Origin: Allobogoriella alba
GTDB taxonomy: Bacteria; Actinomycetota; Actinomycetes; Actinomycetales; Actinomycetaceae
NCBI RefSeq assembly: GCF_042665525.1
Contig: NZ_JBHTCQ010000001.1
Coordinates: 1,550,001-1,614,000, forward strand
Length of the DNA stretch: 64,000 nt
Direction of reading: 5' to 3'
The translations under genes were made by a program, and so were the position numbers. The notes under the pieces were generated by a model that searched no databases, was not told where the DNA came from, and was given only the letters and a program-made list of their open reading frames with translations. Positions 23,555 to 31,949 of this stretch are shown here, one piece after another; the first letter of the stretch is position 1, and each line of letters opens with the position of its first letter.

Positions 23555-25510
23555 ATGAGCATGGGCATGCGGGGGATGGGCGGTCTGGGACGCAGCCTGT
23601 ACCAGGACCAGTCCGTCAAGGACCGCCGGCTCGCACCCGGCACCACGCGACGGGTGCTCGGCTACGCCCGGCCGTACCGGTTCCTCATCGGCTGGTTCCT
23701 CGCCCTGGTGGTCGCCGGGGCGCTCCTCGTCGTCGCGACGCCGCTGCTGCTGCAACGGATCATCGACGACGGCGTGGCCGCCGGCGACCGGCGCCTCGTG
23801 GTGATCCTCGCGACGCTGGTTGCTGCCGTCGCGGTCGGCGAGGGGCTGCTGACGATGCTCCAGCGCTGGTTCTCCGCGCGGATCGGCGAAGGACTCATCT
23901 ACGACCTGCGCACGGACGTCTTCGCGCACGTCCAGCAGCAGTCGATCGCGTTCTTCACCCGCAGCCAGACCGGCTCGCTCGTCACCCGGCTCAACTCCGA
24001 CGTCGTCGGTGCCCAGCGGGCCTTCACCTCGACGCTGTCCGGGGTCGTCTCGAACGTGATCTCCGTGCTGGTGGTGCTCGTGACGATGCTGGCGCTGTCC
24101 TGGCAGATCACCCTGCTGGCGCTCGCGATCGTGCCGCTCCTGCTGCTGCCCGGCCGGCGCGTCGGGCGCCGCCTGGCGGCCCTGAACCGGCGCGGCATGG
24201 AGCTCAACGCCGAGCTCGGGAACCGGATGACCGAACGGTTCAACGTCGGTGGCGCCCTGCTGGTCAAGCTCTTCGGCTCCCGCGAGCGCGAGGAGGCGGA
24301 GTACGCCGAGCGGGCCGAGGCGGTGCGCGACGTGGGCGTGCGAACGGCGATGAGCAGCGTGGTCTTCTTCGCGGCGCTCGGCGCGATGGCGTCGCTCGCG
24401 ACGGCGCTCGTGTACGGCGCCGGCGGCGTGCTGGCGATCGCGGGGTCGGTGAGCGTCGGGACGCTCGTGGCGTTCGCCGGCCTGCTGGGCCGGCTGTACG
24501 GTCCGGTCTCGGCCCTGAGCAACGTCCAGGTCGACGTCATGAGCGCGTTGGTCAGCTTCGAGCGCGTCTTCGAGGTGCTGGACCTCGAGCCGCTGCTGGT
24601 CGACGCACCCGACGCGACCGACCTGCCCGCCGGGCCGCTCGCCGTCGAGCTGGAGGACGTGAGCTTCTCCTACCCGGAGGCCGGTAGCGTCTCCCTCGCC
24701 TCCCTCGAGGGTGGGCACGCGGACGGCGGACCCGTCCGCGCCGAGGGCGGCGGCGACGACGGGGCGCTCGGCGGGACCGAGGGGGCCGGCACGTCGGCCA
24801 ACGGCCTGCGGCGGCCGGACGAGCAGGTCCTGCACGACGTCTCGTTGCGGGTCGAACCGGGTTCCATGCTCGCCCTCGTGGGGCCGTCCGGTGCGGGCAA
24901 GACCACGATGTCCACGCTCGTCTCCCGGCTGTACGACCCGACCTCGGGGACCGTCCGCGTCGGCGGCGTGGACCTGCGCACGGTCCGCCAGGCGAGCATC
25001 CACGAGGCGATCGGCGTCGTCACCCAGGACGCCCACCTCTTCCACGACACGCTGCGCGCCAACCTGCTCTACGCACGGCCCGAGGCCACCGACGACGACC
25101 TCATGGCGGCGTTGCGGGCCGCGCACGTCGAGCCGCTGGTGCTGCGCCTGCCTGACGGTCTGGACACGGTGGTGGGGGACCGTGGCCACCGGCTGTCCGG
25201 CGGGGAGAAGCAGCGCGTGGCCATCGCCCGGCTGCTGCTGCGCCAGCCGCGCGTGGTGGTCCTCGACGAGGCGACGGCGCACCTGGACTCCGAGTCGGAG
25301 GCCGCCGTCCAGCTCGCGCTCGACTCGGCGATGACGGGCCGCACCTCGATCGTCATCGCCCATCGGCTCTCCACGGTGCGCCGGGCCGACGAGATCGTCG
25401 TCCTCGACCAGGGGCGGATCCGGGAACGCGGCACGCACACCGCGCTCCTCGCGGCGGGCGGTCTGTACGCCGAGCTGTATGCGACGCAGTTCGCCGCCCA
25501 GGACGCGTGA
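23555..25510 (+). CDS. ABC exporter with an insert in the ATPase domain
   Basis: The 651-residue half-transporter has a six-helix exporter domain (about 45-335) and an ATPase with GPSGAGKTTM, LSGGEKQR, VVVLDEATAHLD and AHRLST, all intact. Between the aromatic A-loop strand (SFSYPEA) and the next strand (VLHDVSL), about 46 Gly/Ala/Asp-rich residues (coding 24681-24820) are inserted; relatives join these strands with a few residues. The N-terminus is Met/Gly-rich. ATG 23555 is the first ATG after GGAGGGG, though spacing is long (about 13 nt). Substrate unknown; multidrug or lipid exporters are the nearest type. Confidence 0.85.
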   Translation: MSMGMRGMGGLGRSLYQDQSVKDRRLAPGTTRRVLGYARPYRFLIGWFLALVVAGALLVVATPLLLQRIIDDGVAAGDRRLVVILATLVAAVAVGEGLLTMLQRWFSARIGEGLIYDLRTDVFAHVQQQSIAFFTRSQTGSLVTRLNSDVVGAQRAFTSTLSGVVSNVISVLVVLVTMLALSWQITLLALAIVPLLLLPGRRVGRRLAALNRRGMELNAELGNRMTERFNVGGALLVKLFGSREREEAEYAERAEAVRDVGVRTAMSSVVFFAALGAMASLATALVYGAGGVLAIAGSVSVGTLVAFAGLLGRLYGPVSALSNVQVDVMSALVSFERVFEVLDLEPLLVDAPDATDLPAGPLAVELEDVSFSYPEAGSVSLASLEGGHADGGPVRAEGGGDDGALGGTEGAGTSANGLRRPDEQVLHDVSLRVEPGSMLALVGPSGAGKTTMSTLVSRLYDPTSGTVRVGGVDLRTVRQASIHEAIGVVTQDAHLFHDTLRANLLYARPEATDDDLMAALRAAHVEPLVLRLPDGLDTVVGDRGHRLSGGEKQRVAIARLLLRQPRVVVLDEATAHLDSESEAAVQLALDSAMTGRTSIVIAHRLSTVRRADEIVVLDQGRIRERGTHTALLAAGGLYAELYATQFAAQDA

Positions 25511-25532
25511 GGTCCGCGCGCGAGCCCGGATG

Positions 25533-25913
25533 TCAGGGGCGCGGCATGGCGGCGGCGTCGGCGTGCTCGACGAGCTCGGACCGCTCGCGCCGGATCCGGT
25601 CGCTGCCCCACGCGCCCAGCGGCGCGAGCGCCGCGTTCAGGGTGCGGCCGTGCTCGGTGAGGGAGTACTCCACGCGGGGCGGCACCTCCGCGTAGACCTC
25701 ACGGTGGACGAGGCCGTCCTGCTCCATCTCCCGCAGGTGCTGGGTCAGCATCTTCTCGCTGACCCCCGGCAGTCCGCGCCGGAGCTCGGCGAACCGCCGG
25801 ACGCCGTGCGCCTCGAGCTCCCAGAGGATCAGGCCCTTCCACTTGCCGCTGAGCACGTCCATCGCCGCGTCGATGCCGCAGATGTACGGGCCGCGCCGGG
25901 GTGACGACGCCAC
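25533..25913 (-). CDS. HxlR-family transcriptional regulator
   Basis: The 126-residue winged-helix protein has the family opening CGIDAAMDVLSGKWKGLILWEL and the recognition region LPGVSEKMLTQHLREMEQDGLV. HxlR proteins bind as dimers and often control a divergent redox enzyme. GTG 25913 is chosen because GGAGGGG lies 5 nt upstream. The divergent neighbour is an imine-reductase-like oxidoreductase, the likely target. Confidence 0.9.
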   Translation of the reverse strand: MASSPRRGPYICGIDAAMDVLSGKWKGLILWELEAHGVRRFAELRRGLPGVSEKMLTQHLREMEQDGLVHREVYAEVPPRVEYSLTEHGRTLNAALAPLGAWGSDRIRRERSELVEHADAAAMPRP

Positions 25914-25935
25914 GGGAACCCCTCCACTCACCAAG

Positions 25936-25966
25936 AAGTAAGTACCGCAGTTTCAAGTGCGTACTT
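25936..25966. promoter_or_regulatory. Candidate HxlR operator
   Basis: AAGTAAGTAC (25936-25945) is echoed by AAGTGCGTAC (25955-25964), 19 nt apart, and the second copy extends to the near-palindrome AAGTGCGTACTT. It lies in the 117-nt gap between the divergent regulator and oxidoreductase and is unusually A/T-rich. Confidence 0.55.
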
Positions 25967-26030
25967 CCGCCGAACACCGTACCGCTGGAGCATGGTGACC
26001 GGCACCCACGGACCAGGAGGAGCAGACCCG

Positions 26031-26912
26031 ATGAGCACGCATGAGCCGGTGACCGTGATCGGGCTCGGACCCATGGGCCGGGCGATGACGCGGAGCCTGC
26101 TGGACGCCGGCCACCCGGTCACCGTGTGGAACCGGACCGCGGCCCGCGCGGAGGGCGTGGTCGCGGACGGTGCCACGGCGGCCGCGACGCCGGCCGAGGC
26201 GGTCGCGGCGAGCCCCCTGGTGATCCTGAGCCTCACCGACTACCAGGCGATGTACGACATCCTCGCCGCGGTCGACGGGGCACTGGCCGGCCGCACGCTC
26301 GCCAACCTCAGCTCGGACACCCCGGAACGCACCCGGCAGGCGGCGGCCTGGGCCCGCCGGCACGGCGCGGAGCTGCTCACCGGTGGCGTGATGGCGCCCG
26401 CACCGATGGTGGGCACCGACGCATCCGTCGTGTACTACAGCGGCCCGGCCGACCTGCTGGAACGCCACCGGGCCGCGCTGGCCCGCATCGGCACACCGCG
26501 CTACCTCGGCGCGGATCCCGGGCTGGCGCAGCTGATGTACCTCGCCCACCTCGACGTCTTCCTCACCGCGCTCTCCTCCCTCATGCACGCCGCCGCGCTC
26601 ATGGGATCCGCGGGGATGCCTGCCCGCGAGGTCCTGCCGGAGCTGATGGAGACGCTGACCGGCATCCCCGCGATGCTCGCCGCGGGCGAGGACGTCGGCA
26701 CCCTCATCGACGCCGGCCGGCACCCCGGAGACCTCAGCACGGCTCTGATGATGGGGGCGACTGCCGACCACATCGTCGCGGCGAGCCAGGCGGCGGACCT
26801 CGACCTCACGCTGCCGCGGGCCGTCCAGCGCCACTATCGCCGCGTGATCGAGGACGGCCACGGCCGGGACAACTGGACCCGGATCATCGACGGCATCCGG
26901 AGCCCGCGATGA
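26031..26912 (+). CDS. NAD(P)-dependent oxidoreductase, imine-reductase-like
   Basis: The 293-residue protein begins with a Rossmann site VTVIGLGPMGRAM and the NADPH-type VWNRT. LSLTDYQAMYDIL, NLSSDTPERTRQAA and LTGGVMAPAPMVGT match the actinobacterial imine reductase branch of the 6-phosphogluconate/beta-hydroxyacid dehydrogenase superfamily as I remember it. The C-terminal helical dimer domain is complete. The catalytic residue cannot be assigned with confidence. ATG 26031 has AGGAGGAG upstream. It overlaps a broken paralogue by 4 nt (26909-26912). Confidence 0.85.
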   Translation: MSTHEPVTVIGLGPMGRAMTRSLLDAGHPVTVWNRTAARAEGVVADGATAAATPAEAVAASPLVILSLTDYQAMYDILAAVDGALAGRTLANLSSDTPERTRQAAAWARRHGAELLTGGVMAPAPMVGTDASVVYYSGPADLLERHRAALARIGTPRYLGADPGLAQLMYLAHLDVFLTALSSLMHAAALMGSAGMPAREVLPELMETLTGIPAMLAAGEDVGTLIDAGRHPGDLSTALMMGATADHIVAASQAADLDLTLPRAVQRHYRRVIEDGHGRDNWTRIIDGIRSPR

Positions 26913-27306
26913 GTGCGGTGAGCCTGCTCGGACTCGGCGCCATGGGCACCGCGCTCGCGTCCGCGCTCCTCGACGCCGGACGCGACGTCGTGGTCTGGAA
27001 CCGCACGCCCGGACGAGCCACCGAGCTGCTCGCGCGCGGCGCGCCACCCCGTTCCTCGCGGCGATGACGGGCACGTTCACCGAGGACGCCCGGACGGTCG
27101 ACGGCGGTGACTGCACGACCGCAGGGCAGAGTCTCGACTGGTCCGACCTCGGCCTCCTGATCAGGGCGAGTGTGGAGCAGGGCGTGGACCCGGCACCCGT
27201 CGCCATGGTCGAGGAGCTGCGCCGGCGGCAGGTCGAGGCCGGGCACGGGGGCGAGGACTTCGCGCGGATCGTCGAGAGCCTGCGCGACGTCCGCTCGGAC
27301 AGGTGA
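26909..27306 (+). pseudogene. Internally deleted duplicate of the oxidoreductase
   Basis: From ATG 26909 the first 45 or so codons read SLLGLGAMGTAL...VVVWNRTPGRA, a second Rossmann N-terminus paralogous to the gene before it, ending in a stop at 27067. In another frame from about 27050, FLAAMTGTFTEDARTVDGGD continues to FARIVESL at 27306, the matching C-terminal helices. About 170 residues of the middle, including the inter-domain helix, are missing and the two parts are out of frame. This is a decayed tandem duplicate. Confidence 0.8.
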
Positions 27307-27317
27307 CCGGCGGCGCG

Positions 27318-27323
27318 TAGACT
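27318..27323 (+). promoter_or_regulatory. Possible -10 box of mfd
   Basis: TAGACT lies where a transcript would start near 27330, about 98 nt before the mfd start. No good -35 is visible. Confidence 0.35.
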
Positions 27324-27334
27324 CCTTCGTCGAC

Positions 27335-27359
27335 CCCCGCATCCGGCCTGGATGCGGGG
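27335..27359 (+). other. Perfect hairpin after the pseudogene, before mfd
   Basis: CCCCGCATCC (27335-27344) and GGATGCGGGG (27350-27359) form a 10-bp stem with a 5-nt loop and no U-tract. It could terminate the upstream unit, or, if the TAGACT promoter is real, form the very 5' end of mfd mRNA. Confidence 0.6.
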
Positions 27360-27427
27360 CTGACGTGCTGCCCGCGCGCCCGCTGCGGACGGCTCGCCTG
27401 CCCGGTCCACCACCTGCCGAAGGACCC

Positions 27428-30400
27428 ATGAAGCTCACCGGACTGCTCCCGCTGCTCCGCCGCGACCCGGCCGTCGCCGACGCCATCCGCCTCGCCGGTG
27501 ACGCCGGATCCCCGCTGCCGGCGATGGTGCACGTCAACGCTGCCCTCGGGGTCCGCGCGCCGCTGGCCGCCGGCATCGCCGAACGGCGCCCCGTGGTCGT
27601 GGTGACCGCCACCGGACGCGAGGCCGACGACGCCGTCGCCGCCCTGCGCAACATGCTTCCCGAGCACGCGGTCGCCTCGTTCCCCGCCTGGGAGACGCTC
27701 CCGCACGAGCGGCTCTCGCCACGCAGCGACACCGTCGCGCGGCGGCTCGCGGTGCTGCGCCGCCTGACCCATCCGGGCCAGGAGGGCACCCGAACCGGCC
27801 CGATCCGCGTCCTCGTCCTGCCGGTGCGCGCGCTGCTCCAGCCGATCGTCACGGGCCTCGGCGACCTGGAGCCGGTCTCCCTCGAGGTCGGGGACACGGT
27901 GGACCTCGAGCAGCTCGTCACCGACCTCGCCGACGCCGCCTACACCCGGGTGGACATGGTCGAGCGCCGCGGCGAGTTCGCCGTGCGCGGCGGCATCCTC
28001 GACGTCTTCCCACCCACCGAGGACCATCCGCTGCGTCTCGAGCTGTGGGGCGACGAGGTCGACGAGATCCGGTCCTTCGCCGTCGCCGACCAGCGGTCCC
28101 TCGAGCCGGCCGCGCAGCTGTGGGCACCGCCGTGCCGGGAGCTGCTGCTGCACGAGCGGGTCCGGGACCGCGCCCGCCGCCTCGCCGACGACCTGCCCGG
28201 CGCCCGGGACCTGCTGGAGAAGGTCGCGGAGGGCATCGCCGTCGAGGGCATGGAGTCCCTGGCCCCGGTGCTCGCCGACGGTATGCAGCCCGTGCTCGAC
28301 CTCGTCCCGGACGGGTCGCTCGTCGTGCTGTCGGATCCCGAGCGGGTCCGCCGCCGCGCCCACGACCTGGTCGCCACCACCGAGGAGTTCCTCGCGGCGG
28401 CCTGGGCCTCGGCCGCGCAGGGCGGCAAGGTCCCGCTCGACCTGCGCGCCGCGTCCTTCGCCGACCTCGCCGAGGCCCGCGCCCTCGCCCTGACCCGGGG
28501 GCTGGGCTGGTGGTCGTTCTCGGCCCTGCCCACGGACACCGAGCTGAGCGCGTTCGAGGAGGTCCCAGCCGCAGACGGGTCGGACGACTCACCCGTCCTG
28601 TCGGTCGGGGCCCGCGACGTCGAGCGGTACTCGGGCGACGTCGAGAAGGCGCTGCGGGACCTGGCCGAGCTGGTGCATGCGGGCTGGCACCTGGTGCTGA
28701 CCACGGAGGGGCCGGGACCCGCCCGGCGCATGACGGAGCAGCTCATGGCCTCCGACGTCCCGGCACGACTCGTCGAGGAGGTCCCCGACGAGCCGGAGCC
28801 GGCGGTCGTCTACGTGACCACCGCGGCCACCGGGCGCAGCTTCGTGGCGCCCGAGCTCAAGCTTGCGCTCGTCACGGAGTCCGACATCACGGGCCGCGCC
28901 GGCACCTCGACCCGTGACATGCGCAAGATGCCGTCCCGGCGGCGCAACGTCGTCGACCCGCTCGCGCTGCGGGCGGGCGACTACGTCGTGCACGAGCAGC
29001 ACGGCGTCGGGCGGTTCGTCGAGCTCGTCAAGCGGACGGTCGGCACCGGGAAAGACGCCGTGAGTCGTGAGTATCTCGTCGTCGAGTACGCGCCGTCCAA
29101 GCGTAACCAGCCGGGGGATCGGCTGTTCGTGCCCACGGACTCCCTCGACCAGGTCACCAAGTACACCGGCGGGGAGGCGCCGACCCTGTCCAAGATGGGC
29201 GGAGCGGACTGGGCGAAGACCAAGGCGTCCGCCCGCAAGGCGGTGCGCAAGATCGCCGCCGAGCTCATCCGGCTCTACGCCGCCCGGATGTCCACCCAGG
29301 GGCACGCCTTCGGCCCGGACACACCGTGGCAGCGCGAGCTCGAGGACGCCTTCCCGCACATCGAGACCCCGGACCAGGTCGTGACCATCGACGAGGTCAA
29401 GGCGGACATGGAGAAGGCGCACCCGATGGATCGCCTGATCAGCGGCGACGTCGGGTACGGCAAGACCGAGATCGCCGTGCGGGCCGCGTTCAAGGCGGTG
29501 CAGGACGGCAAGCAGGTGGCCGTCCTGGTCCCCACGACGCTGCTCGTCCAGCAGCACCTCGACACCTTCTCCGAGCGGTACGCCGGCTTCCCCGTCACCG
29601 TCCGCGCCCTCTCGCGGTTCCAGACCGACGCCGAGGCCGCCGAGGTCCGCGAGGGCGTCCGCGCGGGCACCATCGACGTCGTCATCGGCACGCACCGGCT
29701 CCTGACCGGGGAGGTGCGGTTCAAGGACCTCGGCCTGGTGGTCGTCGACGAGGAGCAGCGATTCGGCGTCGAGCACAAGGAGACCCTCAAGCAGCTGCGC
29801 ACGAACGTCGACGTGCTGGCCATGTCCGCCACGCCCATCCCGCGGACCTTGGAGATGGCGATCACCGGGATCCGCGAGATGTCGACCCTCGCCACCCCGC
29901 CGGAGGAGCGCCACCCCGTGCTGACCTTCGTCGGCGCGTACGAGGAGAAGCAGGTCGCGGCCGCCATCCGCCGCGAGCTGCTGCGCGAGGGCCAGGTCTT
30001 CTACGTCCACAACCGCGTGCAGTCCATCACCAAGGCCGCGGCCCGTCTGGCGGAGCTGGTCCCCGAGGCCCGGATCGCCGTCGCGCACGGGCGGATGAAC
30101 GAGCACCAGCTCGAGAAGGTCATCCAGGACTTCTGGAACAAGGACTTCGACGTCCTCGTGTGCACCACGATCGTCGAGACCGGGCTGGACATCTCCAACG
30201 CCAACACCCTCATCGTCGAACGCGCCGACCAGCTCGGCCTGTCCCAGGCCCATCAGCTGCGCGGCCGGGTCGGCCGCGGACGCGAGCGCGCGTACGCCTA
30301 CTTCTTCTACCCGCCCGAGCGGCCGCTGACGGAGACCGCGCACGACCGGCTCGCCACCATCGCCGCGCACACCGACCTCGGGTCCGGGATCCAGGTGGCC

Positions 30401-31057
30401 ATGAAGGACCTGGAGATCCGCGGCGCCGGCAACCTCCTCGGCGGGGAGCAGTCCGGCCACATCGCCGGGGTGGGCTTCGACCTGTACGTCCGGATGGTCT
30501 CCGACGCCGTCGCCGAGTTCCGCGGCGAGTCGGATGCGGCGAAGGAGAAGGCGGACGTCCGGGTCGAGCTGCCCGTCGACGCGCACATCCCGCACGACTA
30601 CATCGCGCACGAACGGCTCCGGCTGGAGGCGTACGCGAAGATCTCCGCCGCGGACGAGGAGTCGGCGCGCCGGAACCTGCGCGAGGAGCTGACGGACCGC
30701 TACGGGCCGGTGCCCGAGCCGGTGGAGCGGCTCTTCGCCGTCGCCGCGCTGCGGGAGAAGGCCCGCGAGGTCGGGCTCACCGAGATCACCGGCCAGGGCC
30801 GGTACGTGCGCTTCGCGCCGGTCGAGCTGCCGGAGTCGGCCCAGCTGCGCCTCAAGCGGCTGTACCCGCAGACGGTGCTCAAGCCCGCCGTGCGGGCGAT
30901 CCTCGTGCCCTTCCCCATGACGGCCAAGCTCGGCGGGAAGCCGCTCAAGGACGCCGAGCTGCTGGGGTGGGTGGATGAGCTCATCGACGCGGTCCTGACC
31001 TCCTCGGTCTCCGCGGCGGCCGCCGTCGGGGCGAGGGGCGGCGCGAGCCAGGAGTGA
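27428..31057 (+). CDS. mfd: Transcription-repair coupling factor
   Basis: This 1209-residue ATP-dependent translocase displaces stalled RNA polymerase and recruits UvrA. The N-terminal UvrB-like domains (about 1-350) are followed by an RNA-polymerase-interaction domain (DYVVHEQHGVGRFVEL near 517). The RecG-like motor has Walker A GDVGYGKTE (Lys679), Walker B DEEQRFG (Asp774) and motif VI region LRGRVGRGRERAY. A C-terminal UvrA-binding domain (LRLEAYAKISAADEE) completes it. ATG 27428 has AAGGA upstream and matches family length. All motifs are intact. Confidence 0.97.
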   Translation: MKLTGLLPLLRRDPAVADAIRLAGDAGSPLPAMVHVNAALGVRAPLAAGIAERRPVVVVTATGREADDAVAALRNMLPEHAVASFPAWETLPHERLSPRSDTVARRLAVLRRLTHPGQEGTRTGPIRVLVLPVRALLQPIVTGLGDLEPVSLEVGDTVDLEQLVTDLADAAYTRVDMVERRGEFAVRGGILDVFPPTEDHPLRLELWGDEVDEIRSFAVADQRSLEPAAQLWAPPCRELLLHERVRDRARRLADDLPGARDLLEKVAEGIAVEGMESLAPVLADGMQPVLDLVPDGSLVVLSDPERVRRRAHDLVATTEEFLAAAWASAAQGGKVPLDLRAASFADLAEARALALTRGLGWWSFSALPTDTELSAFEEVPAADGSDDSPVLSVGARDVERYSGDVEKALRDLAELVHAGWHLVLTTEGPGPARRMTEQLMASDVPARLVEEVPDEPEPAVVYVTTAATGRSFVAPELKLALVTESDITGRAGTSTRDMRKMPSRRRNVVDPLALRAGDYVVHEQHGVGRFVELVKRTVGTGKDAVSREYLVVEYAPSKRNQPGDRLFVPTDSLDQVTKYTGGEAPTLSKMGGADWAKTKASARKAVRKIAAELIRLYAARMSTQGHAFGPDTPWQRELEDAFPHIETPDQVVTIDEVKADMEKAHPMDRLISGDVGYGKTEIAVRAAFKAVQDGKQVAVLVPTTLLVQQHLDTFSERYAGFPVTVRALSRFQTDAEAAEVREGVRAGTIDVVIGTHRLLTGEVRFKDLGLVVVDEEQRFGVEHKETLKQLRTNVDVLAMSATPIPRTLEMAITGIREMSTLATPPEERHPVLTFVGAYEEKQVAAAIRRELLREGQVFYVHNRVQSITKAAARLAELVPEARIAVAHGRMNEHQLEKVIQDFWNKDFDVLVCTTIVETGLDISNANTLIVERADQLGLSQAHQLRGRVGRGRERAYAYFFYPPERPLTETAHDRLATIAAHTDLGSGIQVAMKDLEIRGAGNLLGGEQSGHIAGVGFDLYVRMVSDAVAEFRGESDAAKEKADVRVELPVDAHIPHDYIAHERLRLEAYAKISAADEESARRNLREELTDRYGPVPEPVERLFAVAALREKAREVGLTEITGQGRYVRFAPVELPESAQLRLKRLYPQTVLKPAVRAILVPFPMTAKLGGKPLKDAELLGWVDELIDAVLTSSVSAAAAVGARGGASQE

Positions 31058-31151
31058 CCGACGTCGCCCGTGCGCGCGTTCGTCACACGGCGTGCGGACG
31101 CGTAGCGTGGACGGCTCGCCGTCGCTCCCCCCGACCTGAAGGAGCACGACC

Positions 31152-31949
31152 ATGCGCAAGATGTCCTTGCTCGGCCTGGTGGCCGCCCTCGCCCTCGGTG
31201 TCGCCGCGTGCGACGACGCGGGCGACGAGGCCGCCTCGCCGTCGCCGGAGCAGTCCACCACCGCCCCCGCCGGTCCGGGCAGCGGACAAGGAGGCGGTCA
31301 GGGCGGCGGTCAGCAGCCGCAGATGCCCGAGCCGGACCTCGAGGGCGTGCCGGCCACCGTCGCCGTCGTGAACGGTGAGGAGATCTCCCGCGAGGAGTTC
31401 GCCTCGACGTTCCAGGCCCAGCTCCAGCAGGCGGCCATGCAGGCGCAGATGTCCGGCCAGCAGGTCGACCAGGAGCAGATCAAGCAGCAGACCGTGGAGA
31501 GCATGGTCGGCACCGAGCTCCTCACCCAGGAGGCCGACAGCCGCGACTACGAGGTCACCCAGCAGGACATCGACGGAGCCCTCGACGAGGTCATGCAGTC
31601 CAGCGGCCTCGGATCCCGCGACGAGCTCATGTCCGCCATGCAGCAGCAGGGCATGGACCGGGAGGAGGTCATGGACCAGCTCGAGACGCAGGTCGAGATC
31701 GACAAGCTCGTCGCCGAGGAGGGCGGGGACACCTCGCCCAGCGAGCAGGAGCTGAGGCAGCTCTACGAGCAGATGTCGGCCCAGGGGCAGGCCGGCGGCC
31801 AGGGCGGTCAGGGCGGCCAGCAGGTCCCGAGCTTCGAGGAGATGCGCCCGCAGCTCGAGCAGCAGGTCCGGTCCCAGAAGGAGGGGCAGGCGATGCAGAC
31901 GCTCGTGTCCGAGCTGCGCCAGGACGCGGACGTGACCGTCAACCTCTGA
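31152..31949 (+). CDS. SurA-like lipoprotein (foldase N-domain)
   Basis: The 265-residue protein has a lipoprotein signal peptide ending LGVAAC (lipid on Cys20), a Gly/Gln-rich low-complexity spacer, then a SurA N-domain-like chaperone region (VAVVNGEEISREEFASTF onward, about 72-205) dominated by Gln/Glu helices, and a C-terminal Gln-rich helix. There is no rotamase domain. It probably helps fold exported proteins at the outer face of the membrane. AAGGAGCACGACC precedes ATG 31152; TAGCGT at 31103-31108 may be its -10 box. The 3' end overlaps the convergent MFS gene by 11 nt. Confidence 0.85.
   Translation: MRKMSLLGLVAALALGVAACDDAGDEAASPSPEQSTTAPAGPGSGQGGGQGGGQQPQMPEPDLEGVPATVAVVNGEEISREEFASTFQAQLQQAAMQAQMSGQQVDQEQIKQQTVESMVGTELLTQEADSRDYEVTQQDIDGALDEVMQSSGLGSRDELMSAMQQQGMDREEVMDQLETQVEIDKLVAEEGGDTSPSEQELRQLYEQMSAQGQAGGQGGQGGQQVPSFEEMRPQLEQQVRSQKEGQAMQTLVSELRQDADVTVNL

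Noticed and set aside
26031..27306. Sequencing error splitting one long oxidoreductase
   Set aside because: The first gene is complete on its own; the second part repeats the N-terminal Rossmann motif, so duplication fits better.
27335..27359. Confident rho-independent terminator
   Set aside because: The stem is perfect but lacks a U-run and may lie inside the mfd leader, so it is listed only as a hairpin.
28589..31261. 890-codon open frame on the minus strand
   Set aside because: It is the antisense shadow of mfd; its Arg/Gly/Asp-rich translation has no family features while mfd is certain.
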